Assembly: GCA_036226585.1 (NCBI GenBank)
Contig: CP108997.1
Span: 186,001-250,000, forward strand
DNA length: 64,000 nucleotides
Reading direction: 5' to 3'
Origin: Streptomyces sp. NBC_00708
Lineage (GTDB): Bacteria; Actinomycetota; Actinomycetes; Streptomycetales; Streptomycetaceae
The notes under the pieces were generated by a model. It searched no databases. It was not told the origin of the DNA and saw nothing but the letters and a program-made list of their open reading frames with translations. Shown here in pieces: positions 51,955-64,000 of the stretch. Every line of letters starts with the position of its first letter. Position 1 is the first letter of the stretch. Made by a program: the position numbers and the translations under genes.

Positions 51955-52701
51955 ATGACGACACCCGCCGATCTGCTCCGCCTGCTCGCCCGCACCCGGG
52001 CCTCACTCGACGGGGAGGAGGTCACGTACTGGTGGTCGGGCGATGTGTACGCATGGGCTCCCGACCAGCCCTATCAGCGCCTCTTCGGCTTCGAGGGGAT
52101 CAATGTGGCCCGCCTCGTCCAGGATGCCGAAGCGGGGCCGGACGCCTACCAACTGCTCACGCGTGAGGCCGCCTTCTACCTGGACCCGCAGAGCCGGGAG
52201 ATCCTGGAGACCTGGCAGGACCTGCCGGTGGTGCACGTCTGGAACGACCCGGCCAACCAGAGGTGGCGGCCCTTCCCGGTGCCGATGACGGAGCTGGGCG
52301 CACAGGTGTGCTTCAGTCTGGAGATCCCGCTGTCCTACCCGTCGCCGCTGCCTGTCGCGCAGTACCCCCGGCACTCGTCCGGGGACACGTACCGGGCGCT
52401 GGAGCTCTTCCAGTTCTTCGCCGACCGTACGGACCTGGCCGGTTCGGCGCCCAGTGTGCCCGCGACCATGTCGTGGAGCCGGATGTCCCCGTGGCTGCCG
52501 TGGATGGCCCGGGGCCAGGCAGCCGGCGGGCTGACCTTCCACTGCCGGGGCCGGAAGCTCGGCTCGTACGGCGAGGTGCCCGAGCGCACCCGTGCCTATA
52601 TCGCCGACCGGCACCCGGAGTTCGCGCACGCACCGGAACGGTGGAGCGAGCCGAACGAGACCAGCTGGACGTACTTCCGCAAGCTCAGCCCCCCGGCATA
52701 G
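51955..52701 (+). CDS. DUF1838-like protein
   Basis: 248 residues from ATG 51955. The sequence (YWWSGDVYAWAPDQPYQRLFGFEGINVARLV...AAFYLDPQSREILETWQDLPVVHVWNDPANQRWRPFPVP...SWSRMSPWLPWMARGQAAGGLTFHCRGRKL) agrees with my memory of DUF1838, including the Y-x-D-P, N-D-P-x-N and M-x-P-W-x-x-M motifs. No function is known to me. No signal peptide. Confidence 0.6.
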   Translation: MTTPADLLRLLARTRASLDGEEVTYWWSGDVYAWAPDQPYQRLFGFEGINVARLVQDAEAGPDAYQLLTREAAFYLDPQSREILETWQDLPVVHVWNDPANQRWRPFPVPMTELGAQVCFSLEIPLSYPSPLPVAQYPRHSSGDTYRALELFQFFADRTDLAGSAPSVPATMSWSRMSPWLPWMARGQAAGGLTFHCRGRKLGSYGEVPERTRAYIADRHPEFAHAPERWSEPNETSWTYFRKLSPPA

Positions 52702-52719
52702 CGGGGCACAGGGCCCGGC

Positions 52720-53358
52720 TCAGTCCTTGCGGCCCGTCGCGGCGATGGTGACGCCGAGGCCGATCATGGTGAGCCCGCCGACGCCACCGACGAGCGAGAG
52801 GCGCCGGGGCGAGCGGGCGAACCAGTCGCGTCCCGTCGCCGCGGCCAGCCCCCAGACGCTGTCGCAGGTCAGCGCGATCAGGTTGAACACCAGCCCGAGA
52901 AGCAGCATCTGGACCATGACGTGTCCCTGGGCGCGGTCGACGAACTGCGGCAGCACCGCCGCGAAGAACACAATGGTCTTCGGGTTCGCCACTCCGACGG
53001 CGAACCCCTCCCACAGTGTGCGCAGACCGCCCCGCGCACTCGGCCCGGCCGTGAACGCGGCCTGCAGCGAGCCCCGTTGGCGCCACGCCTTGACGCCCAG
53101 GTACACCAGGTAGGCGGCGCCCGCCAGCTTCAGGACGGTGAAGACGAGGACGGAACGTTCCACGACCGCCCCGAGGCCGAGCGCCACGGCCATGATGAGG
53201 ACGTACGCCCCCAGCGTGTTGCCCACAACCGTGGTCAGGGCGGCGCGGCGGCCCTGCGCCAGGGCGCGGCCGATCACGAACAGCACGCTGGGGCCGGGAA
53301 TCACGATCAGCAGGAACGACATGGCCGCGAAGGCCAGTACACGGTCGGAGGACACCAT
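52720..53358 (-). CDS. LysE/RhtB-type amino-acid exporter
   Basis: 212 residues from ATG 53358 (ATG 53367 possible). Six hydrophobic segments; IVIPGPSVLFVIGRALAQGRRAALTTVVGNTLGAY is the LysE family start and FAVGVANPKTIVFFAAVLPQF its central hallmark. It exports an amino acid or small metabolite. Convergent with the DUF1838 gene. Confidence 0.85.
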   Translation of the reverse strand: MVSSDRVLAFAAMSFLLIVIPGPSVLFVIGRALAQGRRAALTTVVGNTLGAYVLIMAVALGLGAVVERSVLVFTVLKLAGAAYLVYLGVKAWRQRGSLQAAFTAGPSARGGLRTLWEGFAVGVANPKTIVFFAAVLPQFVDRAQGHVMVQMLLLGLVFNLIALTCDSVWGLAAATGRDWFARSPRRLSLVGGVGGLTMIGLGVTIAATGRKD

Positions 53359-53560
53359 GCGGCACATGTAAGCACGCGGTGTGCCGGCCCCACAGCCGAA
53401 TTCCGGGCGGGCCCTCATCGCCGCCGACTCGGCATTTCCGTCGGCCTTATGGACACCGGGCCAGGGCCGTGCTCTCATGCCACTTGCACTTTTCCAACGA
53501 TGCACAAAGAGCGGTGCGCTGCGGGCGGGCGGACCGCTCGGCGTGAGAGCGGAGTCGCAC

Positions 53561-56500
53561 ATGAGACCTCCATCCGCGAGGCGGCCGGGAGGGCTGAGGC
53601 GGTGGATCGGTGCCGCCGCCGTCCTCGGTACCGCCGCGGCCATGACCGTGACGGGCACGGCCGGCCCGGCGTCGGCGGGCGGTGCGCACAGCCGTCGGAT
53701 CCCGACGGTCACGTCCGGCGACGCCCGGTTCCAGATCCTGTCGCCCACGCTGATCCGGACCGAGTACGCGGGGGACGGCGAGTTCACCGACGAGGCGACG
53801 TTCAACGCCATCGGCCGGGGCTCCTTCGCCCCTGCGGCGTACACGGCGAAGACCTCGGGCGGCTGGCTCACCCTCACGACGAGCGCGGTCACCCTGCGGT
53901 ACAAGGTCGGCTCCGGGCCGTTCGACGCGAGCAACCTCTCGGTGCGGCTCGACGCCGGCGACTCCCCCGTGACGGCGTCGCCCTGGCACCGCCTCACCTG
54001 CGCCCCGGGGGCACTCTGCGAGGCCGAGAGCCTGCGGGCGGGCGGGGTCTCCGTGGCGTCCGACCACCGCGGCTACACCGGAGCCGGATTCGCCGCCGGC
54101 TTCGAGAGCACCGGCGCCTCCCTGTCGTCTGACATCGATGTCAGGAGCGCGGGCACGTACCGGTTCGCGGTGCGGTACGCCAACGCGCGCGGCGGCGACG
54201 GCCAGACGGAGCCGCGCACGCTCACCGTGTCCGTCGACGGAGGGGCCGGGCAGCAGGTGACCCTGCCGCCGACGGCGGACTGGGACAGCTGGGATGTCGC
54301 CTCCGCCGGGGTGCGGCTGGACGCCGGGCACCACACGGTCGCCCTGACCCGCGCCGCCACGGATTCCGGCAGCGTCAACGTCGACAGCGTCGCGCTGCTC
54401 GGCGAGGGCGAGGCGTTCCCGCCCGCGTCCACCGCGGCGATCGCCGACTGCCGGTTCGGGGTGAGCTGCGAGGCGGAGGCCGGGCGCATCGGCGGCACGG
54501 CGGCCGCCGCGACCGATCACCAGGGCTTCGCCGGCAACGGCTTCGTCGCGGAACTCAACCAGGGCTCCTCGCTGACGACGCACATGGTGGAGGTCCCCTC
54601 GGACGGCACGTACACCCTGCGCGTCCGCTACGCCAACGGGCCGGGCGGCGACGGCCGGCACGAGACGCGCACCGCGACGGTGTCCGCGGGCGGCGCCACC
54701 GGCACCCTGTCGTTCCCGGCGACGGACGACTGGGACACCTGGTCCACGGCCACCCTGCCCGTCCACCTGAAGGCGGGGGCCGACGACGTCACGCTGAACT
54801 GCCCGGGTACGGAGAGCTGCCATGTGAACGCGGACACGGTGTCCGTCGCCGCGACCGGCGACCCGGCCCCCCAGCCGCATGTGGCCCTCGGCGGCTACCG
54901 GCGCGGCCTCGACGGCGTCACCGGCAACGGCGCCGCCCCCGTCACCACGCCCGGCCTCCTCAGCCGGGACGGCTGGTACCTCCTCGACGACACCCCGTCG
55001 GCGCTCTACGACACCGCTTCGCGCAAGGTCACCCAGCGCTCCGACCACGGTGGCGCCCCCTACCAGGACGGCTACCTCTTCGGGTACGGGCACGACTACA
55101 AGCGGGGCCTGACCGACCTGTCCACCCTCACCGGACCACCCGCGCTGCTGCCCTCCTGGGCGTACGGGGTCTGGTACTCGGAGTACATCGACCGCACCGA
55201 CGCGGACTACCGGAACACGATCCTGCCGACGTTCCGGTCCGAGGGCGTGCCGCTGGACGTGCTGGTGACGGACACCGACTACAAGGCCGTGAACGCGTGG
55301 AGCGGCTGGGAGATCGACCCGGCCAAGTTCCCCGATCCGAAGGGGTTCTTCGACTGGTCTCAGGCGCAGGGGCTGCACAACACCCTCAATGTGCACCCCA
55401 GCATCCTCGCCGCCGATCCGCAGTTCGCGCAGGCCCAGAAGACCGCCAAGGGCAAGCTGAGGAAGGGCGGTTGTGCGGGCGGCGCGGGTGAGGACTGCTA
55501 CACCTTCGACTTCGGCGACGCCGATCAGCTGAAGGCGTACATGGATCTGCACCGGACCATGGACGAGCAGGGCAATGACTTCTGGTGGCTGGACTGGTGC
55601 TGCGACGCGGCGCAGTCGTCGCTGCCGGGCGTGACCCCGGACGCGTGGATCAACCAGCAGTACGCCGACGCCACCGGCGAGCATCTCGACCGGCCGTTCG
55701 TCCTCTCGCGCGCCTACGGTTCGCTCCAGGCCGCCGGTTACAGCGGCCAGCAGTCGGTTCCCACCGGCCCCTGGGCGGACAAGCGCACCACCGTCCACTT
55801 CACCGGCGACACGTCCTCCACCTGGGGCACCCTGAAGTTCGAGGTGGGGTACACACCGGCCGAGGCGGCGGCGACGGGAATGGCCAACGTCACCCATGAC
55901 ATCGGCGGCCACAACGACACGACGGGCCTCAAGGGCTCGGAGACGTACACCGACGGCGGCGGCACGCACACCACGACGAAGCTTCCCGACGACCTGTACG
56001 CCCGCTGGGTGCAGTTCGGCACCTTCCAGCCCGTCGACCGCCTGCACAGCAACCACAGCGACCGGCTGCCCTGGCAGTACGGCGCGGAGGCATCGGCGTC
56101 CGCAAGCAAGTTCCTCAACCTCCGGGAGAAGCTGCTGCCCTATACGTACACGCTCGCGGAGGAGGCCAACCGGACCGGTGTGCCGATCGTCCGGCCGACG
56201 TATCTGGAGTACCCGGAGGAGCAGCAGGCGTACGCGACCGCCGGCAGCGAGTACTTCTACGGCTCCGACATGCTGGTCGCACCGGTCACCACGCCCGGCA
56301 CGTCCACGAAGACGTCGGTGTGGTTCCCGCCGGGGCAGTGGACGGACTACTTCACCGGCAGGACGTACGAGGGCGGCACCACCCAGGACGTGACGACCAC
56401 GCTGGACACGATGCCGGTGTTCGTCAGGGCCGGTGCGATCGTGCCGGGCCGCACGCGGGACGTCGCCCACGACGGGGCGGCCGGCGCGGACGATCTCACC

Positions 56501-56836
56501 CTCACGATCGCCTCGGGCGGCTCGGGTTCGTTCCGCCTGTACGAGGACGACGGAGGTGCTGCGGGCAAGGCCCGGAGCGCTACGACGGGGGTCGCGTACA
56601 AGGAGGCGGGCGGGCGCCACACGGTGACGGTCGGAGCGGCGAAGGGGTCCTTCCGGGGGCAGCCGCAGAAGCGCACGTGGACCCTGTCGGTCCGGGCGGA
56701 CCACGCGCCCCGGCAGGTCAGCGTGAGCGGTGAGCGGCTGTCCGCACATGCCTACCGCTGGGACGCGGACACCGGGAGGCTGACCATCACCCTGCCGAGT
56801 CGTGGCGTCCACAGGGCCGTCACCGTGACCTATTAG
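53561..56836 (+). CDS. Secreted GH31 alpha-glycosidase with inserted CBM modules
   Basis: 1091 residues from ATG 53561 (GGAG seven bases before); earlier in-frame ATGs are not supported. A long signal peptide ends near A-S-A-G. The N-terminal beta domain is split by two CBM6/35-like modules (about 150-290 and 305-430, both with CEAE and N-x-D-x-V patterns). The GH31 barrel (about 480-1000) has GNDFWWLDWCCD with the nucleophile Asp, VLSRAYGSLQAAGYSGQQSVPTGPWA and NVTHDIGGHND. It likely acts on external alpha-glucans or alpha-xylosides. Confidence 0.85.
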   Translation: MRPPSARRPGGLRRWIGAAAVLGTAAAMTVTGTAGPASAGGAHSRRIPTVTSGDARFQILSPTLIRTEYAGDGEFTDEATFNAIGRGSFAPAAYTAKTSGGWLTLTTSAVTLRYKVGSGPFDASNLSVRLDAGDSPVTASPWHRLTCAPGALCEAESLRAGGVSVASDHRGYTGAGFAAGFESTGASLSSDIDVRSAGTYRFAVRYANARGGDGQTEPRTLTVSVDGGAGQQVTLPPTADWDSWDVASAGVRLDAGHHTVALTRAATDSGSVNVDSVALLGEGEAFPPASTAAIADCRFGVSCEAEAGRIGGTAAAATDHQGFAGNGFVAELNQGSSLTTHMVEVPSDGTYTLRVRYANGPGGDGRHETRTATVSAGGATGTLSFPATDDWDTWSTATLPVHLKAGADDVTLNCPGTESCHVNADTVSVAATGDPAPQPHVALGGYRRGLDGVTGNGAAPVTTPGLLSRDGWYLLDDTPSALYDTASRKVTQRSDHGGAPYQDGYLFGYGHDYKRGLTDLSTLTGPPALLPSWAYGVWYSEYIDRTDADYRNTILPTFRSEGVPLDVLVTDTDYKAVNAWSGWEIDPAKFPDPKGFFDWSQAQGLHNTLNVHPSILAADPQFAQAQKTAKGKLRKGGCAGGAGEDCYTFDFGDADQLKAYMDLHRTMDEQGNDFWWLDWCCDAAQSSLPGVTPDAWINQQYADATGEHLDRPFVLSRAYGSLQAAGYSGQQSVPTGPWADKRTTVHFTGDTSSTWGTLKFEVGYTPAEAAATGMANVTHDIGGHNDTTGLKGSETYTDGGGTHTTTKLPDDLYARWVQFGTFQPVDRLHSNHSDRLPWQYGAEASASASKFLNLREKLLPYTYTLAEEANRTGVPIVRPTYLEYPEEQQAYATAGSEYFYGSDMLVAPVTTPGTSTKTSVWFPPGQWTDYFTGRTYEGGTTQDVTTTLDTMPVFVRAGAIVPGRTRDVAHDGAAGADDLTLTIASGGSGSFRLYEDDGGAAGKARSATTGVAYKEAGGRHTVTVGAAKGSFRGQPQKRTWTLSVRADHAPRQVSVSGERLSAHAYRWDADTGRLTITLPSRGVHRAVTVTY

Positions 56837-56842
56837 GCAGGT

Positions 56843-56881
56843 GTCCGCGAAGTCCCGTCCATGCGACGGGACTTCGCGGAC
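56843..56881. terminator. Strong bidirectional terminator
   Basis: GTCCGCGAAGTCCCGTC (56843-56859) pairs perfectly with GACGGGACTTCGCGGAC (56865-56881), 5-base loop, with further GGCAG/CTGCC pairing outside. It lies between the GH31 and HxlR genes. Confidence 0.9.
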
Positions 56882-56889
56882 CTGCCGCC

Positions 56890-57261
56890 TCAGCCGTGCG
56901 CGGCCTCGGTGACCACGACCGGTTCGAGACCTTCACGACGCACCCGTTCGCTCCCCCAGACGCCGAGCGGACCCAGCGCCTCATTGAGCGCGCGTCCCTG
57001 CCCGGTCAGGGAGTACTCCACCCGCGGCGGCACCTCGGCATAGACCTCCCGGTGCACGAGCCCGTCCGCCTCCATCTCCCGCAGGTGCTGCGTCAGCATC
57101 TTCTCGCTCACCCCCGGCAGCCCGCGCCGCAGCTCCGCGAAGCGGCGTACGCCACGGGCTTCGAGCTCCCAGAGGATCAGGCCCTTCCACTTGCCGCTCA
57201 CCACGTCGAGCGCGGCGTCGATCCCGCAGATGTAGGGCCCGCGTCGCGGCGCCTTCGCCAT
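56890..57261 (-). CDS. HxlR-family regulator
   Basis: 123 residues from ATG 57261, AAGGGGA upstream. GPYICGIDAALDVVSGKWKGLILWELEARGVRRFAELRRGLPGVSEKMLTQHLREMEADGLVHREVYAEVPPRVEYSLTGQGRAL is the standard HxlR domain with a Cys near the N-terminus, often the redox or electrophile sensor. Divergent from an imine-reductase-like gene with an operator between them. Confidence 0.85.
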   Translation of the reverse strand: MAKAPRRGPYICGIDAALDVVSGKWKGLILWELEARGVRRFAELRRGLPGVSEKMLTQHLREMEADGLVHREVYAEVPPRVEYSLTGQGRALNEALGPLGVWGSERVRREGLEPVVVTEAAHG

Positions 57262-57284
57262 CACTGATCCCCTTACGAAAAGGT

Positions 57285-57311
57285 AAGTACCGCAGAAAAT
57301 AGTGGGTACTT
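57285..57311. promoter_or_regulatory. HxlR operator
   Basis: AAGTACC (57285-57291) and GGTACTT (57305-57311) are perfect inverted half-sites around an AT-rich 13-base gap, between the HxlR gene and its divergent dehydrogenase. This spacing and half-site type (G-T-A-C-T) are usual for HxlR proteins. Confidence 0.65.
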
Positions 57312-57344
57312 CCGAGACTAGCGGCACTCTTCGAGCATGGAGGA

Positions 57345-58253
57345 GTGAACGAACGACGGAACCACACCACCCAGCAGAACAGCCCTGTCACCGTGATCGG
57401 GCTCGGCCCGATGGGCCGGGCGATGGCACGCACCCTTCTCACCGCCGGCCACCCGGTGACCGTCTGGAACCGCACAGCCGGCCGCGCCGACGGTGTCGTC
57501 GCCGACGGAGCGACACTCGCGGCGACTCCCGAAGAGGCGGTCGCAGCGAGCGGCCTCGTGATCCTCAGCCTCACCGACTACCGGGCGATGTACGACATCC
57601 TCGGCGGCGCCACCGAAGCGCTCACCGGCCGGACCCTGGTCAACCTCAGCTCCGACACCCCCGACCGGACCCGCGAGGCAGCCGACTGGGCGGCCGGCCA
57701 GGGCGCCGGCTTCCTCGCCGGAGGGGTCATGGTGCCCGCACCGATGGTCGGGACGGAGGCGGCCTTCGTCTACTACAGCGGACCCGAGAAGGTGATGGAG
57801 CATCACCGGACCGCGTTGGCCCGGCTCGGAACGGTGAGGTATCTGGGCGGCGACCCGGGCCTCAGCCAGATGATGTACCAGGCCCAGCTCACGGTCTTCC
57901 TCACCACCCTGTCCGCGCTGCTGCACGCCACCGCGATGCTGGGCAGCGCCGGGATGAAGGCCGTGGAGGCGCTGCCGGAACTGCTCTCCTCCGCCGACTC
58001 GATCAGCGACATCCTGAGAGCCGGTGAAGAGCGGCCGGGCGCCGCACTCGACGCCGGAGAGCATCCCGGGCACCTCAGCACGGTCACCATGATGGGCGCG
58101 ACGGCCGACCACATCGTCGAGACCAGCAGGGCGCTCGGTCTCGACCCGGCGCTCCCCCTAGCCGTGCGGGCGCATTACCGGCGCGCGATCGCGGACGGCC
58201 ACGGCGGCGACAACTGGACCCGCATCATCGACGGCATCCGCGCACCGCGCTGA
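57345..58253 (+). CDS. NADPH dehydrogenase, 6PGDH/imine-reductase-like
   Basis: 302 residues from GTG 57345, where the GGAGGA lies very close to the start. VTVIGLGPMGRAMARTLLTAGHPVTVWNRTAGRAD is the NADPH loop; the C-terminal helical half (HRTALARLGTVRYLGGDPGLSQMMYQAQLTVFLTTLSALLHATAML) resembles imine reductases and beta-hydroxyacid dehydrogenases. No catalytic Lys typical of hydroxyacid dehydrogenases is evident, which favours the imine reductase group. Regulated by the divergent HxlR protein. Confidence 0.75.
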   Translation: MNERRNHTTQQNSPVTVIGLGPMGRAMARTLLTAGHPVTVWNRTAGRADGVVADGATLAATPEEAVAASGLVILSLTDYRAMYDILGGATEALTGRTLVNLSSDTPDRTREAADWAAGQGAGFLAGGVMVPAPMVGTEAAFVYYSGPEKVMEHHRTALARLGTVRYLGGDPGLSQMMYQAQLTVFLTTLSALLHATAMLGSAGMKAVEALPELLSSADSISDILRAGEERPGAALDAGEHPGHLSTVTMMGATADHIVETSRALGLDPALPLAVRAHYRRAIADGHGGDNWTRIIDGIRAPR

Positions 58254-58268
58254 CGCACCGGCCGCCCC

Positions 58269-59540
58269 TCAGTCCTTGCTGGCCGACTGCCAGGACAGGC
58301 CCCAGTTGTATTCGAGGTCGGCGGCCTGCTGCTTGAAGATGCCGGGCGGCAGGATGATGTACTTCGCCTCCCGCCGCACGATGAGTTCCCCGCCGATGTT
58401 CTCGATGAGGGCGAGGGCCGCCACCGGTGAGGGGACCGTGCACTCGTCGAGCAGCACCTCGATCGGGGGGCCGACGGGCGGGTGGAGCGTGGCCACGCCG
58501 TGCAGGCCGGCGAAGCTCGACGCTCCGGAGTAGATCACCACGAACACCAGGAGGCGCTTGATCTCCGAGGCGTGGTCCAGGTTGATCGTGAGGTTCTCAC
58601 CGGATTCGCTGCCGCCGGTCCGGTCGTCGTTGTCCAGCTGGACGTAGGGCGCCTGGTGGAACGAGCCGAACTGGTTGTTGATGGGGTGGACGATCCCGCT
58701 CGCCCCGTTCTGCAGCTCCCACAGGCAGGAGAGGTCGAGGTCGACGTCCTCGAGCCGGACGGCGTCGCGGCCCTTGTTCATCCAGCCGCGCGGAGGCGTG
58801 CGGGCGCTCCAGGTGAGGTTGACCCGCATCGCGCCGGAGGTGGCGCCCTGTTTGGTGAGCGAGACCGAGGGCGCCGACTTGGTCAGCGTGATCTTGGACA
58901 GCCGCACGGGCTGTACGGGTGCGGGCGGCGGGGGCGGGGGCACGGGCGCGGGCTGCGGCGCGGGCGGGGCGACCGGCGCGCGCGGAGTCACCGGCACCGG
59001 CGGCGCGGTCCTGGCCGGCTCGTCGACGGTGATGCCGAAGTCGGTGGCGAGTCCGGCCAGGCCCGAGGCGTACCCCTGGCCCACGGCCCGGAACTTCCAG
59101 GCGCCGTTGCGCCGGTACAGCTCACCGAGGACGAACGCGGTCTCCGTGGTGGCGTCCACCGGGTCGAACCGCGCGGTCTCGACGCCGCTCGCGGCGTCCA
59201 GCACCCGGATGTACAGGCCCGGCACCCTGCCGAACGTGCCGTCCGTGGAGGCCGCGAGGACCACGGTCGCGACCTCCTGCTCCACCGCGGAGAGCGCCAC
59301 CTGGATCGTCTCGACCACGCCGGCCCCGTCCTGACGACGGCCCTCGTGGCGCACGGCGCCCCGGGGGTGCACGGGCTGGTTGTAGAACACGAAGTCGTCG
59401 TCCGAACGCACCCTGCCGCCCGCCGTCAGCAGCAGGGCCGAGGCGTCGACGTCGGGGGCACCGGGGCTGGCGCGCCAGCCGAGCTCCACCCGCACGCCCG
59501 CGCTCGCGACCGGCGTGTTGGCACCTTTGCGCAACGACAT
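58269..59540 (-). CDS. Two-domain TerD-family protein (tellurium/stress response)
   Basis: 423 residues, GAGGGGGAG before ATG 59540. Domain 1 (1-175) has the TerD calcium-binding pattern ([10 protein letters not shown]...[46 protein letters not shown]). A Pro/Ala/Val-rich linker of about 40 residues follows, then a second TerD-like domain ([11 protein letters not shown]... VNLTWSAR... [51 protein letters not shown]). This is the TerA-like layout. Such proteins act in envelope stress and development. Confidence 0.85.
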   Translation of the reverse strand: MSLRKGANTPVASAGVRVELGWRASPGAPDVDASALLLTAGGRVRSDDDFVFYNQPVHPRGAVRHEGRRQDGAGVVETIQVALSAVEQEVATVVLAASTDGTFGRVPGLYIRVLDAASGVETARFDPVDATTETAFVLGELYRRNGAWKFRAVGQGYASGLAGLATDFGITVDEPARTAPPVPVTPRAPVAPPAPQPAPVPPPPPPAPVQPVRLSKITLTKSAPSVSLTKQGATSGAMRVNLTWSARTPPRGWMNKGRDAVRLEDVDLDLSCLWELQNGASGIVHPINNQFGSFHQAPYVQLDNDDRTGGSESGENLTINLDHASEIKRLLVFVVIYSGASSFAGLHGVATLHPPVGPPIEVLLDECTVPSPVAALALIENIGGELIVRREAKYIILPPGIFKQQAADLEYNWGLSWQSASKD

Positions 59541-59644
59541 ATGGCTCCCCCTCAGCAGTCCGCCCGACTCAGGCAGCGTACGGAATCGCGAGGCCCCGGG
59601 GCCCCCGAAGCGACGAATTCGGCCGCCCAGGTGCGGAGTTGGGG

Positions 59645-59679
59645 AGGGCCCGCCCCGGCGTGAACCGGGAGCGGGCCCT
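59645..59679 (-). terminator. Terminator after spore-associated-type gene
   Basis: AGGGCCCGC (59645-59653) pairs with GCGGGCCCT (59671-59679), with inner CCCGG/CCGGG pairing, 15 bases downstream of the minus-strand gene. Confidence 0.7.
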
Positions 59680-59693
59680 GTGAGCGGCGCGGA

Positions 59694-60143
59694 TCAGCGG
59701 ACTTCGAGGCTCCGCTGCTCCTTGAGCGAGGCGCAGTTGGAGTTCTCCACGGAGACGTACACGTTGGCGATGTGGCCGCCCCAGCTGACGCAGTGGCCCT
59801 TGCCGTAGGCGTAGGCCGGACCGGCGTACGAGGTGTAGCTCCCGTAGTCCCCCGCCGACTCGTCGGTGTCGGTGACGTAGAGGTACGTGGACATGTCCTT
59901 CTTGACGCCCGGGGTGGACCGGATGGTCACCACACAGTTCTTGCCGTTCGACGCGTTGTACGTCAGGTAGACCGTGCCGAGGGAGCCCACGGCGGCGGAG
60001 TTCACGGTCTTGTAGGCGCTCCCGCAGACCTTCTGCGGGGTGGTGTTGGGCGCCGCGGACGCGGTCGGACCGACCGCGGCCGTCGCGCCCACCATCAGGG
60101 TGGTCAGGGCCCCGGCGGTCGCGAGAGTGCGGATGTTTCGCAT
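59694..60143 (-). CDS. Secreted spore-associated-type protein
   Basis: 149 residues from ATG 60143. The signal peptide MRNIRTLATAGALTTLMVGATAAVGPTASAA is followed by a mature 118-residue domain with four Cys (KVCGSAYKTVNSAAVGSLGTVYLTYNASNGKNCVVTIRS...YTSYAGPAYAYGKGHCVSWGGHIANVYVSVENSNC). This agrees with my memory of spore-associated protein A of Streptomyces, which is found on spore surfaces. Function unknown. Confidence 0.65.
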   Translation of the reverse strand: MRNIRTLATAGALTTLMVGATAAVGPTASAAPNTTPQKVCGSAYKTVNSAAVGSLGTVYLTYNASNGKNCVVTIRSTPGVKKDMSTYLYVTDTDESAGDYGSYTSYAGPAYAYGKGHCVSWGGHIANVYVSVENSNCASLKEQRSLEVR

Positions 60144-60251
60144 ATTTCCCCCTTGTAGCTCCAGGAGTCTTTTGCTCCCACTTGTTGGGACCTCTCAGGG
60201 GTGCCGATGGTTGTATCCGCATGCCCGGGGACTTCCTGACGACGTGGCGCG

Positions 60252-64000
<3,749 letters not shown>

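Noticed and set aside
53447..56812. A 1121-codon open frame on the minus strand opposite GH31
   Set aside because: It mirrors the GH31 codons, has no ribosome site or family signature and is typical antisense openness in high-GC DNA.

Overview
The window is a high-GC actinobacterial chromosome segment, almost certainly Streptomyces. The signs are strong G/C third-position bias, frequent GTG/TTG starts, tightly packed ATGA/GTGA-overlapping operons, an AfsR-type SARP regulator, a CUT1 sugar importer without its own ATPase gene, a spore-associated-type secreted protein, an LAETG sortase substrate and a large NRPS. No rRNA, tRNA or CRISPR array was seen.

Layout. 1-10.8 kb: a cut glyoxalase-like gene, TetR/EmrB and MarR/EmrB regulator-exporter pairs with visible palindromic operators, several small conserved proteins (YciI-like, S1 domain, DHFR-like), dihydroxyacetone kinase subunits DhaK/DhaL and a HAD phosphatase. 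10.8-15 kb: a TetR regulator resembling gamma-butyrolactone receptors behind an AT-richer leader, then a 952-aa SARP/NB-ARC/TPR regulator. 15-24.6 kb: a LacI-controlled carbohydrate operon with binding lipoprotein, two permeases, GH130 mannoside phosphorylase-like enzyme, Gfo/Idh/MocA oxidoreductase, GH13 glycosidase and phosphomannomutase. Phosphorolysis to mannose-1-phosphate followed by the mutase gives a coherent mannoside-catabolic route. Two perfect CAAACCGGTTTG palindromes precede lacI.

24.6-30.1 kb: a 5.48-kb non-autonomous Tn3-family element with 38-bp inverted ends and a 5-bp TACGG target duplication. It sits in the last codons of the mutase gene and supplies its present stop codon; joining the flanks restores an alternative ending (V-R-E-G-stop). 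Inside are an ECF sigma factor, a PASTA membrane protein, a lipoprotein, a helix-turn-helix protein, an unknown protein, a CoiA-like protein interrupted by an amber codon, and a collapsed transposase.

30.1-41.3 kb: secreted proteins (AOC-barrel-like, GH30 plus ricin-type lectin, GH76 mannanase), a TetR gene, an EEP nuclease/phosphatase, and a compact four-gene operon of an MfnB-type furan synthase, aldehyde dehydrogenase, zinc alcohol dehydrogenase and methyltransferase. I consider this operon the best candidate for an undescribed pathway: it has the enzymes to make, oxidise or reduce, and possibly methylate a furan built from triose phosphate. 41.4-48.1 kb: a redox cluster (F420H2/NADPH-type reductase, SDR, two aldo/keto reductases, NQO1-like flavoprotein) interleaved with HxlR and XRE regulators. 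48.2-60.2 kb: sortase substrate, MFS and LysE exporters, lipase, DUF1838-like protein, 1091-aa GH31 enzyme with inserted carbohydrate-binding modules, HxlR plus imine-reductase-like dehydrogenase, TerD-family protein and spore-associated-type protein. 60.25 kb to the right edge: the terminal module of an NRPS (C-A-T-reductase) whose pocket code reads DAWTVAAVCK by eye, predicting a peptide ending in phenylalaninal.

All assignments come from reading the sequence and from recalled family features; no database search was run.
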